A stretch of 64,000 nucleotides of DNA, taken from assembly GCF_900111835.1 (NCBI RefSeq), contig NZ_FOJP01000011.1, forward strand, positions 1 through 64,000, written 5' to 3'. The notes beneath the pieces are model-generated. The model saw only the letters and a list, made by a program, of their open reading frames with translations. It ran no database searches and was not told the origin of the DNA. Position numbers and translations under genes: made by a program. The stretch's first letter is position 1. Each line of letters begins with the position of its first letter. The stretch is from Metapseudomonas otitidis (GTDB taxonomy: Bacteria > Pseudomonadota > Gammaproteobacteria > Pseudomonadales > Pseudomonadaceae). Below are positions 1-11,326 of the stretch, piece after piece.

Positions 1-46
1 GTTCCAAGGCATGGTGGTGACCCGGCAAGGCTGGCTTGCCGGAAAG

Positions 47-96
47 TGTCAACCATGTCTCCGCACACCCGTCAGCTATGTCTCCGGTCCGTACAA
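47..96. repeat. Tandem direct repeat resembling an IS end
   Basis: Two 17-bp copies sharing the core ATGTCTCCG (55-63 and 78-86) are spaced 23 bp apart and match at 14 of 17 positions; the array ends in GGTCCGTACA. Staggered terminal repeats of this kind occur at ends of IS21/IS481-type elements. No transposase is present in the window, so this is at most a remnant or an end whose element lies outside. The assignment is an inference from layout only. Confidence 0.25.
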
Positions 97-190
97 ACGA
101 TTGGAAAAGGGACTCGCCTGGGAAGGCGAAACAGAAAACACCCGCAAAACTCGATAACTGGCTTGGCACTTCGCCGGGGGCATCGGTGCG

Positions 191-257
191 GCCCTGGGCT
201 GAAGCCCAGGCTACGGGTGCTCCTGGCCGCACGCCCGTGATCGGCTTCAGCCCGGGG
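191..257. repeat. REP-like inverted repeat
   Basis: GGGCTGAAGCC at 197-207 and its reverse complement GGCTTCAGCCC at 243-253 form an inverted pair in non-coding DNA. The same core recurs in the longer element at 62163-62226, which supports a dispersed extragenic palindromic family. No gene was found in 1-278. Confidence 0.5.
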
Positions 258-278
258 AGAGGTGGTTGAGCCGGCGCA

Positions 279-521
279 TCACTCGTCCTCGTCTTCCACC
301 AGCAGTTCCCTGGGCACTTCGCTGCGCAGCATCAGCTGGCATTGCTGGCTGTCGGGGTCGAAGAGGATGACCGCCTGCTTCTTTTCCAGGGCCTTGCGCA
401 CGCGGGCGACGCGGGTGTCGAGCGGGGTCTCGTCGCCGTTGTCGGTGCCGTCGCGGGTGACGAAGTCCTCGATCAGCCGGGTCAGGGTCTCGGGTTCCAG
501 CAGGTGGTGGGGGATGAGCAT
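279..521 (-). CDS. yheU: YheU-family (UPF0270) small protein
   Basis: An 80-residue cytosolic protein that begins MLIPHHLLEPETL and contains an IEDFVTRDGTDNGD segment, both matching the YheU/UPF0270 family in length and layout. The family has no established biochemical role. It lies 47 bp downstream of the hybrid sensor kinase on the same strand and is probably cotranscribed with it. The acidic C-terminus (VEDEDE) is visible. The family assignment is confident; the function is unknown. Confidence 0.85.
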   Translation of the reverse strand: MLIPHHLLEPETLTRLIEDFVTRDGTDNGDETPLDTRVARVRKALEKKQAVILFDPDSQQCQLMLRSEVPRELLVEDEDE

Positions 522-568
522 GGGCGGGCCTCGTGGAGCGGGGGCGCGATCGTAGCACCTGCGGGCGT

Positions 569-3322
<2,754 letters not shown>

Positions 3323-3384
3323 CCGTTGACCTCGTAGTTGTTATCGCCCGTGGCCTGGCACTTTGCCCGTATGCGCGATGGCCT

Positions 3385-4578
3385 TCAAGCGTCGTTTTCG
3401 CCCTTGCCGAGGAGGCTGCCGACCGTCGGTACGCGGGTGTCGTTCTCCATCTGCGCGCTGTGCTCCAGCTGGTGGCTGAACGGCTCCAGGGAGTGCTGCG
3501 CGGTGTTGGCGTCGCTGGCGAACACCGGCGGGCTCATGAGGTAGGCGCCGAGCAGGCGGGCCATGGCCTCCAGGCTGTCGATGTGGGTGCGCTCGTAGCC
3601 GTGGGTGGCGTCGCAGCCGAAGGCCAGGAGGGCGGCGCGGGTGTCGTGGCCGGCGGCGATCGCCGACTGCGCGTCGCTGTGGTAGTAGCGGAACAGGTCG
3701 CGACGAACTGCCACGGCGTTCTGCTCGGCCAGCTTCAGCAGGTGCCGGGAGAGGTGGTAGTCGTAGGGGCCGGAGGAGTCCTGCATGGCGACGCTGACGG
3801 CGTGTTCGCTGGAGTGCTGGCCGGGCGCGACGGGGGCGATGTCGATGCCGACGAATTCGCTGACGTCCCAGGGCAGGGCACCGGCGGACCCGGAGCCGAT
3901 CTCCTCGGTGATGGTGAACAGCGGGTGGCAGTCGATGGGCGGCACCAGCCGCGCCTCGCGGATGCCCTTGAGGGCGGTGAGCAGGGCGGCGACGCCGGCC
4001 TTGTCGTCCAGGTGGCGGGCGCTGATGTGGCCGCTCTCGGTGAACTCCGGCAGTGGGTCGAAGGCGACGAAATCACCGATGGACACCCCCAGGGACTCGC
4101 AGTCGGCGCGGGTCGAGCTGTAGGCGTCCAGACGCAGCTCCACGTGGTCCCAACTGATGGGCATGCTGTCCACCTCGGTGTTGAAGGCGTGGCCGGAGGC
4201 CAGCAGCGGCAGCACGCTGCCGCGGATCACCCCGGTTTCGGTGAACACGCTGACCCGGCTGCCCTCGGCGAAGCGGCTGGACCAGCAGCCCACCGGGGCG
4301 AGGGCCAGGCGGCCGTTGTCCTTCACCTGGCGGACGATGGCGCCGATGGTGTCCAGGTGCGCGGCCACGGCGCGGTCGGGGCTGTTCTGGCGGCCGGCGA
4401 GGGTGGCGCGGATGGTGCCCCGGCGGGTCAGTTCGAAGGGGATGCCCAGCTCATCCAGGCGTTCGGCGACGTAGCGCACGATGGTGTCGGTGAAACCGGT
4501 GGGGCTGGGGATGGCGAGCATCTCCAGCAGCACCTTCTGCAGGTAGGCGAGGTCGGGATCGGGAAGGGTCTGGCTCAT
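3385..4578 (-). CDS. NAGGN-system M42 family metallopeptidase
   Basis: A 397-residue cytosolic M42-type aminopeptidase, the hydrolase that accompanies N-acetylglutaminylglutamine amide (NAGGN) synthesis genes in Pseudomonas. Visible metal and catalytic elements are AHLDTIGAIV (His ligand), DDKAGVAAL (bridging Asp), ITEEIGSGS (catalytic Glu), GIDIAP, and a late His in THGYERTHID. The ATG at 4578 is preferred over 4599 because AGGAG sits five bases upstream. It follows the synthetase by 60 bp on the same strand. A role in trimming or recycling the osmolyte is inferred from context; the substrate has not been shown here. Confidence 0.88.
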   Translation of the reverse strand: MSQTLPDPDLAYLQKVLLEMLAIPSPTGFTDTIVRYVAERLDELGIPFELTRRGTIRATLAGRQNSPDRAVAAHLDTIGAIVRQVKDNGRLALAPVGCWSSRFAEGSRVSVFTETGVIRGSVLPLLASGHAFNTEVDSMPISWDHVELRLDAYSSTRADCESLGVSIGDFVAFDPLPEFTESGHISARHLDDKAGVAALLTALKGIREARLVPPIDCHPLFTITEEIGSGSAGALPWDVSEFVGIDIAPVAPGQHSSEHAVSVAMQDSSGPYDYHLSRHLLKLAEQNAVAVRRDLFRYYHSDAQSAIAAGHDTRAALLAFGCDATHGYERTHIDSLEAMARLLGAYLMSPPVFASDANTAQHSLEPFSHQLEHSAQMENDTRVPTVGSLLGKGENDA

Positions 4579-4638
4579 GGTGGCTCCTCTGTGGGGCATG
4601 CGGGCCGGGGCGCCGGTGGGGGCCTGCGCCCGGCACGA

Positions 4639-6402
4639 TCAGGGGGTGCCCGGTTGGCGGCTGAGCGGGAACAGCAGGTCGACGAAGCGTTCGGCGGTGG
4701 GTTGCGGCTGGTGGTTGGCCAGGCCGACCCGTTCGTTGGCTTCGATGAAGACGTAGTCGGGCTGGTCGGCGGCGGGCACCAGCAGGTCCAGCCCCACCAC
4801 GGGGATGTCCAGCGCGCGGGCGGCGCGCAGGGCGGCATCGGCCAGGGTCGGGTGGAGCACGCCGGTGACGTCCTCCAGGGTGCCGCCGGTGTGCAGGTTG
4901 GCGGTGCGGCGCACGGCCAGGCGCTGGCCGGCGGGCAGCACGTCGTCGTAGCCGTGCCCGGCGTCGCGCAGGGTGCGCTCGGTCTCCGCGTCCAGCGGGA
5001 TGCGGCTCTCGCCGCCGGTGGCGGCCTGGCGTCGGCGGCTCTGGGCTTGGATCAGGGTGCGGATGCTGCGCTGGCCGTCGCCGACCACTTCGGCCGGGCG
5101 GCGCAGGGCGGCGGCCACCACCTCGAAGCCGATCACCACGATGCGCAGGTCCATCCCTTCGTGGCAGCTTTCCAACAGCACGCGGCTGTCGTAGCGACGG
5201 GCTTCGGCGATGGCGGCTTCGACGTCCTCGATGCGGCGCAGGCCGACGGCGACGCCCTGGCCCTGTTCGCCATCCACCGGCTTGACCACCAGGGTGCCGT
5301 GCTCGGCGAGGAACGCGGCGTTCTCCTCGCGGCTGCCGGCCAGGCGCTGGGCGGGGAGGTTGAGGCCGGCGCGGGCGAGGGCGCGGTGGGTGAGGGTCTT
5401 GTCCTGGCAGAGGGTCATGCTCACGGCGCTGGTCAGGTCCGACAGCGACTCGCGGCAACGCACGCTGCGGCCACCCTGGCTGAGGGTGAAGAGGCCGGCG
5501 GCGGCATCGTCCACGCGCACCTCGATGCCGCGCCGGTGGGCCTCGTCGACGATGATGCGGGCGTAGGGGTTGAGGGTCTGCTCCGGGCCGGGGCCGAGGA
5601 ACAGCGGCTGGTTGATGCCGTTCTTGCGCTTGATGGCGAAGGTGGGCAGGTCACGGAAGCCGAGCTTGGCGTAGAGCGCCTTGGCCTGGCGGTTGTCGTG
5701 CAGCACCGAGAGATCCAGGTAGGCCAGGCCCCGGCTCATGAAGTGCTCCACCAGGTGCCGCACCAGCGCCTCGCCCACGCCGGGGCGGGCGCATTGCGGG
5801 TCCACGGCCAGGCACCAGAGGCTGGAGCCGCCTTCCGGGTCGTGGAAGGCCTTGCGGTGGTTGAGGCCCATCACGCTGCCCACCACCTGGCCGCTGGCGG
5901 AGTCCTCCGCCAGCCAGTAGACCGGACCGCCCAGGTGGCGCGGGGTGATGGCGGCCGGGTCCACGGGGAGCATGCCGCGGCTGCGGTAGAGCTGGTTGAT
6001 GGCCTGCCAGTCCTCGTCGCTGTGGGCCCGGCGGATGCGGAAGCCACGGAAGGCGCGGCGCGCCGGGCGGTAGTCGGTGAACCACAGGCGCAGGGTGTCG
6101 GAGGGGTCGAGGAACAGCTGCTGCGGTGCCTGGGCCAGCACCTGCTGGGGCGCGGCGACGTAGAGGGCGATGTCGCGCTCGCCGGGGCTTTCCGCCAGCA
6201 GCTCCCGGGCCAGGCTGGCCGGGTCGGCATAGGTGTGGCCGAGCAGCAGGCGGCCCCAGCCGCAGTGCAGCATCTGCACCGGGTCTTCCGGGGGCGTCTG
6301 GTGTTCTTCCGCCAGGCGTGCCTGCAGGCGCTCGTAGGAGGGGGCCTGGCCGCGCATCAGGCGCTGGCTGTGCAGGTAGGGCTGGCCGGTGTGGGCTTTC
6401 AT
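4639..6402 (-). CDS. ngg: N-acetylglutaminylglutamine synthetase (GNAT + ATP-grasp fusion)
   Basis: A 587-residue two-domain enzyme. The N-terminal half carries a GNAT acetyltransferase with the acetyl-CoA loop CARPGVGEALVRHL and the late-strand segment NRQAKALYAKLGFR. The C-terminal half is a RimK-like ATP-grasp with GTLVVKPVDGEQGQG, the VLLESCHEGMDLRI segment, and a FIEANERVGL metal site. This fusion is characteristic of the enzyme that makes N-acetylglutaminylglutamine before amidation. It starts only 5 bp after the asnO stop, so translation is probably coupled. Substrate identity follows from family and gene order. Confidence 0.9.
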   Translation of the reverse strand: MKAHTGQPYLHSQRLMRGQAPSYERLQARLAEEHQTPPEDPVQMLHCGWGRLLLGHTYADPASLARELLAESPGERDIALYVAAPQQVLAQAPQQLFLDPSDTLRLWFTDYRPARRAFRGFRIRRAHSDEDWQAINQLYRSRGMLPVDPAAITPRHLGGPVYWLAEDSASGQVVGSVMGLNHRKAFHDPEGGSSLWCLAVDPQCARPGVGEALVRHLVEHFMSRGLAYLDLSVLHDNRQAKALYAKLGFRDLPTFAIKRKNGINQPLFLGPGPEQTLNPYARIIVDEAHRRGIEVRVDDAAAGLFTLSQGGRSVRCRESLSDLTSAVSMTLCQDKTLTHRALARAGLNLPAQRLAGSREENAAFLAEHGTLVVKPVDGEQGQGVAVGLRRIEDVEAAIAEARRYDSRVLLESCHEGMDLRIVVIGFEVVAAALRRPAEVVGDGQRSIRTLIQAQSRRRQAATGGESRIPLDAETERTLRDAGHGYDDVLPAGQRLAVRRTANLHTGGTLEDVTGVLHPTLADAALRAARALDIPVVGLDLLVPAADQPDYVFIEANERVGLANHQPQPTAERFVDLLFPLSRQPGTP

Positions 6403-6407
6403 GTCGT

Positions 6408-8177
6408 TCAGATTCCCTGTTCGTTGAGCCAGAGGTTGAGGGCCGCCAGTTGCCACAGGCGCGAGCCGCGCAGCGGGGTGAGGTCCTCCTCGGGGTGGGC
6501 CAGCAGCCGTTCCAGGCTGGCGCGGTTGAACAGCCCGCGGTCGTTGCCGCCTTCCAGCAGCAGCTCGCGAACCCAGTCGCGGGTGCGGCCCTGCAGGTGC
6601 TTGAGGCCGGGCACCGGGAAGTAGCCCTTGGGCCGGTCGATCACGGCGTGGGGGATGACCTGGCGGGCCACCTCCTTGAGCACCTGCTTGCCGCCGTCGC
6701 CCAGCTTGAAGCGCGACGGGATGCGTGCCGACAGCTCGGCCACGCGGTAGTCGAGGAACGGCACGCGGGCTTCCAGGCCCCAGGCCATGGTCATGTTGTC
6801 GACCCGCTTCACCGGGTCGTCCACCAGCATCACGGTGCTGTCCAGGCGCAAGGCCTTGTCCACCGGGTCGTCGGCGCCGGGGCGGGCGAAGTGTTCGCGG
6901 ACGAACTCGCCGGCCAGGTCGCCGGTCTGCCAGGCCGGCATCACCGTGTCGCGGTACTCGGCGTGGCTACGGTCGAAGAAGGCGTTGCGGTAGGTGGCGA
7001 ACGGATCGCGGCTGTCCACCAGCGGCGGGTACCAGTGGTAGCCGCCGAACAGTTCATCCGCACCCTGGCCGCTCTGCACCACCTTGCAGTGCCGGGACAC
7101 CTCGCGGGAAAGCAGGTAGAAGGCGATGCAGTCATGGCTGACCATCGGCTCGCTCATGGCGCGGAAGGCCGCCGGCAACTGCTCGATGATCTCGTGCTCG
7201 CCGATGCGCAACTGGTGGTGGCGGGTGCCGTAGTGGCGGGCGATGAGGTCGGAGTACTCGAACTCGTCGCCGCGCTCGCCCCCGGCGTCCTGGAAGCCGA
7301 TGGAGAAGGTCAGCAGGTCCTTCACGCCGGCTTCGGCCAGCAGGCCCACCAGCAGGCTGGAATCCACCCCGCCCGAGAGCAGCACGCCGACGTCGCGGGC
7401 GGCGCGTTGGCGGATGGACACGGCCTCGCGCAGGCTCGCCAGCAGGCGGTCGCGCCAGTCCGCCAGTTCCAGCCCGGCCTCGTCGGCATCGTGGCCGTAG
7501 GCGAGGCTCCACCAGGTGGCCTGGTCGCGGTTGCCCTGGGCGTCGACCATCAGCCAGGTGGCGGGCGGCAGCTTCTCGATGCCCTTGACCAGGGTGCGCG
7601 GCGCCGGTACCACGGCGTGGAAGCTGAGGTAGTGGTTCAGCGCCTCGGGGTCGAGGCTGCCGTCGATGTCGCCGCCCTTGAGCAGGGCCGGGAGGCTGGA
7701 GGCGAAGCGCAGGCGCTCGCCGGTGCAGGATAGGTACAGCGGCTTGATGCCGAGGCGGTCGCGGGCGAGGAACAGGCGCTGGCTGCCGGGCTCCCAGATC
7801 GCCAGGGCGAACATGCCGTTGAGGCGCGGCAGCATGTCCTTGCCCCAGGCATGCCAGGCCTTGGCCAGCACCTCGGTGTCGCCGCTGGAGCGGAAGTGGT
7901 AGCCCTGCGCCTGCAGCTCTTCGCGCAGCTCGGGAAAGTTGTAGATCGCGCCGTTGAAGCTGATGGCCAGCCCCAGATCGGGCTCGACCATGGGTTGGGC
8001 GGAGCCGTCGGACAGGTCCATGATCTTCAGCCGACGGTGGCCGAGGGCGACCGGTCCCTGGCTGTGGAAGCCCCAGGCATCCGGCCCGCGCGGGGCCATG
8101 TGGTGGGTGATGCGTTCGACCGCAGCCAGGTCGGCGGGTCGGTTATCGAAACGTAGTTCTCCAGAAATGCCGCACAT
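6408..8177 (-). CDS. asnO: N-acetylglutaminylglutamine amidotransferase (AsnB-like)
   Basis: A 589-residue class II glutamine amidotransferase/asparagine synthetase. The nucleophile Cys2 is exposed by the start MCGISGE, the glutaminase domain spans about 1-200, and the synthetase domain has the PP-loop LLSGGVDSSLL. In this operon context the enzyme amidates N-acetylglutaminylglutamine to NAGGN, a compatible solute made under osmotic stress. AAGGAAC precedes the ATG by one base and is the only Shine-Dalgarno-like sequence there. It is first in an apparent asnO-ngg-peptidase operon. The 183-bp upstream gap should hold an osmo-responsive promoter, but I could not define it. Confidence 0.92.
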   Translation of the reverse strand: MCGISGELRFDNRPADLAAVERITHHMAPRGPDAWGFHSQGPVALGHRRLKIMDLSDGSAQPMVEPDLGLAISFNGAIYNFPELREELQAQGYHFRSSGDTEVLAKAWHAWGKDMLPRLNGMFALAIWEPGSQRLFLARDRLGIKPLYLSCTGERLRFASSLPALLKGGDIDGSLDPEALNHYLSFHAVVPAPRTLVKGIEKLPPATWLMVDAQGNRDQATWWSLAYGHDADEAGLELADWRDRLLASLREAVSIRQRAARDVGVLLSGGVDSSLLVGLLAEAGVKDLLTFSIGFQDAGGERGDEFEYSDLIARHYGTRHHQLRIGEHEIIEQLPAAFRAMSEPMVSHDCIAFYLLSREVSRHCKVVQSGQGADELFGGYHWYPPLVDSRDPFATYRNAFFDRSHAEYRDTVMPAWQTGDLAGEFVREHFARPGADDPVDKALRLDSTVMLVDDPVKRVDNMTMAWGLEARVPFLDYRVAELSARIPSRFKLGDGGKQVLKEVARQVIPHAVIDRPKGYFPVPGLKHLQGRTRDWVRELLLEGGNDRGLFNRASLERLLAHPEEDLTPLRGSRLWQLAALNLWLNEQGI

Positions 8178-8360
8178 AGTTCCTTACCGGTGTGTCCGTT
8201 GGGGAGGGTGCACCGCGAGGGTGCATAGAGGTCCGACAGGGGTATGTGCGATCGGTTCAGATCGATTGGTTATAAACGGGCAGGCACGAACCCTCGCGCC
8301 GATGGCCGGGGCGGCGCATCGGGGCGAAGGCGGAACGGGACGGGCGGGAACGCGGGGGCG

Positions 8361-10322
8361 TCATTGCCCCCTGATCAACCGGCGCAGCAGGAAGCGGTTG
8401 GGGTGGCAGGCTTCGGCGACGTCGCGGGGGAGGGGCAGGGGTTCGTCGTCGAGCCAGGCGGCGAGCAGTTCGCCGGCCAGGGGGGCGGTGATCAGGCCGC
8501 GGGAGCCGTGGCCGCTGTTGAGGTAGAGCCCGTCGAGCCAGGGGGCGGGGGTGTCCGGCACCTGGCGGGCGTCGCGGGCGAGGACGGCGTAGGCCTCGGC
8601 GAAGGCGTCGGCGTCGCACAGGGGGCCCACCAGGGGCAGGTAGTCCGGGGTGGTGCAGCGGAAGGCGGCGCGGCCCTGGAGCTGCTCCGGGTCCAGTTGG
8701 TCGACGTGCAGGCGGGTGCCGAGGTCGGTGGAGATTTCCCGCAGCAGGTCGAGGTTGCCGGCGTGTTCGGCGGCGGTGGGGGCCAGGTCCTGGCTGTGGA
8801 AGTCGAAGCTGGCGCCGAGGGTGTGCTCGCCGTGGCGCACCGGGGCGACATAGCCCTCGGCGCAGACCACCGTGGCCAGCGCGGCGCTGGCGGGGGTGGC
8901 GGGCAGGCGGGTGATCTGCCCGCGGATGCGCTTGAGCGGCATGCCGGTGGTCTGCGGGAAGCGCAGCACTTCGGCAGCACCGGCCAGCACCACCACGGGC
9001 GCCTCGGCCAGCACGGCGTCTCCGGCGCGGGCCTGCCAGGTGCCGTCCTGGCGCACCAGCTCCAGGGCTTCCCGGTGCAGGGCGTGTTCGATGCCCGGTT
9101 GGGCGGCGAGCCAGCGGCACAGCGCTGGCGGGTGGACCCAGCCGGCCTCGGGGTAGAACAGGCCGCCAGCGGGGAGGGCGATGCCGGCCAGGGCTTGTGC
9201 CTCGGCCTGGTCCAGCGCGCGCAGCAGCCCGCTGGGGAAGGCCCGGGCGAGGGCAGCCTGGCGTTCGCGCTCCTTGTCTTCGAAGGCCAGCTGCAGCACG
9301 CCGCAGGCTTGCCAGTCCTCATTGGCCTGCAGGTGTTCGAGCAGGCGCCGGGTGTGCCCGAAACCGCTGACGATGAGCCGCGACAGGGCTGTGCCGTGGG
9401 CCGACAGCTTGAGGTAGAGCACGCCTTGGGGGTTGCCGGAGGCTTCCTCGGCCAGGCCGGCGTGGCGCTCCAGCAGGGTGACCTGCCAGCCGCGCGCGGC
9501 CAGGCTGGTCGCACTGGCGCAGCCGGCCAGCCCGCCGCCGATCACCAGCGCGCGGCGCGGTCCCTGGTGGGCCGGCGGGCGGGCGTACCAGGGGCGTTCG
9601 GCGGCGACCGGCGCGGCGTTGTAGCGGCCCCGGGTCATGTGCCACTTCTTTCCGAAGCCTGGGGTGCGCTTGATGTCGAAGCCCACCGCCTGGAGGCCGC
9701 GACGGACGAAGCCGGCGCTGGTGAAGGTGGCCAGTGTGGCGCCGGGTGCGCTGAGGCGGGCGAGCTGGGTGAACAGCTCGGGCGACCACATCTGCGGGTT
9801 CTTGGCCGGTGCGAAGCCGTCGAGGAACCAGGCGTCGATGCGCGCGTCCAGTTGCGGCAGGCATTCCAGGGCGTCGCCCACCAGCAGGGTCAGCACCACG
9901 CGGCCGCCGTCCAGCAGCAGGCGCTGGAAGCCGGGGTTGATGGCGCGGTACTGCTGCAGCAGTTCATCGCCGAGGGGGGCAAGGGACGGCCACAGCGCCA
10001 GGGCGCGTGCCAGGTCGGCATGGGCGAGGGGGAATTTCTCCACGCTGACGAAGTGCAGGCGGGCGCTGGCCGGGGCCTGCTCGCGGAACAGCTGCCAGGC
10101 GCAGAGGAAGTTCAGGCCGGTGCCGAAGCCGGTCTCGCCGATGACCAGGCGACCGCCCTCGGGCAGCGCGGCGAAGCGCTCCGGCAGCTGGTTGCCGTCG
10201 AGGAATACATGGCGGGTCTCGGCCATGCCGGATTCGGGGGAGAAGTAGACGTCGCCGAACTCGCGGGACAGTGGCTGACCCTGCTCGTCCCAGTCGAGCA
10301 GGGCGTGATGGAAGTCGGACAT
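8361..10322 (-). CDS. mnmC: Bifunctional tRNA mnm5s2U biosynthesis protein MnmC
   Basis: A 653-residue fusion. The N-terminal MnmC2-type SAM methyltransferase includes GETGFGTGLNFL and DAWFLDGFAPAKNPQMWSP. The C-terminal FAD oxidoreductase (MnmC1) includes ALVIGGGLAGCASATSLAARGW and NSGHGSRGL. Together they convert cmnm5(s2)U to mnm5(s2)U at the wobble position of certain tRNAs. I chose the ATG at 10322 because family members start MSDFHHAxLDWDEQG; the longer frame adds 15 unrelated residues. It stands alone between mmsB and asnO, with a 183-bp gap before asnO. Confidence 0.95.
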   Translation of the reverse strand: MSDFHHALLDWDEQGQPLSREFGDVYFSPESGMAETRHVFLDGNQLPERFAALPEGGRLVIGETGFGTGLNFLCAWQLFREQAPASARLHFVSVEKFPLAHADLARALALWPSLAPLGDELLQQYRAINPGFQRLLLDGGRVVLTLLVGDALECLPQLDARIDAWFLDGFAPAKNPQMWSPELFTQLARLSAPGATLATFTSAGFVRRGLQAVGFDIKRTPGFGKKWHMTRGRYNAAPVAAERPWYARPPAHQGPRRALVIGGGLAGCASATSLAARGWQVTLLERHAGLAEEASGNPQGVLYLKLSAHGTALSRLIVSGFGHTRRLLEHLQANEDWQACGVLQLAFEDKERERQAALARAFPSGLLRALDQAEAQALAGIALPAGGLFYPEAGWVHPPALCRWLAAQPGIEHALHREALELVRQDGTWQARAGDAVLAEAPVVVLAGAAEVLRFPQTTGMPLKRIRGQITRLPATPASAALATVVCAEGYVAPVRHGEHTLGASFDFHSQDLAPTAAEHAGNLDLLREISTDLGTRLHVDQLDPEQLQGRAAFRCTTPDYLPLVGPLCDADAFAEAYAVLARDARQVPDTPAPWLDGLYLNSGHGSRGLITAPLAGELLAAWLDDEPLPLPRDVAEACHPNRFLLRRLIRGQ

Positions 10323-10407
10323 GGGGCGCCCCGGTTGTAACGAAGCGCGCATGGTAGCCGATCGCATCGGCGCGGTGCGCTGCGGCAGGTCGACGCCTGC
10401 CTCGACA

Positions 10408-11295
10408 TCACTCCGGGGCGAACAGCTGCTGCACCACGGAGAAGTCCTGGCGGCCCTTGCCCTGCTTGAGCAGCAGGCGGTAGAGCTGCAGCGCCAGGGC
10501 GCCCATGGGGGTGCTGCTGGCGCTGCGGCCGGCGGCCTCCTGGGCCAGGCCGAGGTCCTTGGCCATCAGTTCGGCCATGAAGCCGCCCTGGTAGCCGTTG
10601 CTGGCGGGGGCGTTGGGCATCACACCCGGCCAGGGGTTGTAGCGCTCCAGCACCCAGTTGCCGCCGGAGCTCTGGCGCATGATCTCGGCCAGCACGGCGG
10701 GGTCGAGCTGGTTGGCGACGCCGAGGGCCATGGCTTCGGCGGTGGCGATCATCTGCACGGCGAGCACCTGGTTGTTGCACACCTTGGCCACCTGGCCGGC
10801 GCCGGCCGGGCCGGCGTGGAACAGGTTGCGCCCCATCAGCGCCAGCAGCGGGCGGGCCCGCTCCAGGGCCTCGGCCTCGCCGCCGATCATGAAGGTGAGG
10901 GTGCCGGCGGCGGCGCCGGCGGTGCCGCCGGAGACCGGCGCATCGAGCAGGGCGATTCCGCGTTCATGGGCGGCGGCATGCACGCGCCGGGCGGCCTCGG
11001 GGGCGATGGTGGAGCACTCCAGCACCAGGGTGCCGGCGGGCAGCCTGGCCAGCAGGCCGTCGTCGCCCAGGTAGAGGCCTTCGACGTGGTGGCTGGCGGG
11101 CAGCATGCTGACCACCACCTCGGCGCCCTGGACGGCATCCCGGGCATCCACGGCGGCCTTGGCCCCTTCGGTCACCAGTTGATCCATGGCGGCGCGGACC
11201 AGGTCGAAGACCTGCAGCGCATGGCCGCCCTTGATGAGGTTGCGGGCCATGGGCAGGCCCATGTTGCCGAGACCGATGAAGGCGATTGTTGTCAT
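10408..11295 (-). CDS. mmsB: 3-hydroxyisobutyrate dehydrogenase
   Basis: A 295-residue NAD-dependent beta-hydroxyacid dehydrogenase that oxidises 3-hydroxyisobutyrate to methylmalonate semialdehyde in valine breakdown. The N-terminal Rossmann motif is IAFIGLGNMGLPMARNL, the substrate signature is DAPVSGGTAGAAAGTL, and the catalytic Lys lies in AGAGQVAKVCNNQ. It is last in the minus-strand mms cluster, 31 bp after the hydrolase, with a good AAGGAG site. Other beta-hydroxyacid dehydrogenases look similar, but cluster context strongly favours MmsB. Confidence 0.92.
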   Translation of the reverse strand: MTTIAFIGLGNMGLPMARNLIKGGHALQVFDLVRAAMDQLVTEGAKAAVDARDAVQGAEVVVSMLPASHHVEGLYLGDDGLLARLPAGTLVLECSTIAPEAARRVHAAAHERGIALLDAPVSGGTAGAAAGTLTFMIGGEAEALERARPLLALMGRNLFHAGPAGAGQVAKVCNNQVLAVQMIATAEAMALGVANQLDPAVLAEIMRQSSGGNWVLERYNPWPGVMPNAPASNGYQGGFMAELMAKDLGLAQEAAGRSASSTPMGALALQLYRLLLKQGKGRQDFSVVQQLFAPE

Positions 11296-11326
11296 TGTCG
11301 TGCTCCTTGGGTCGCGTGGGAGGGGG

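Noticed and set aside
11278-11300. A CA motif at the mmsB start (minus strand GACAATGACAACAATC).
   Set aside because: It does not contain a full AAnAAnAA, and a normal AAGGAG site is present.
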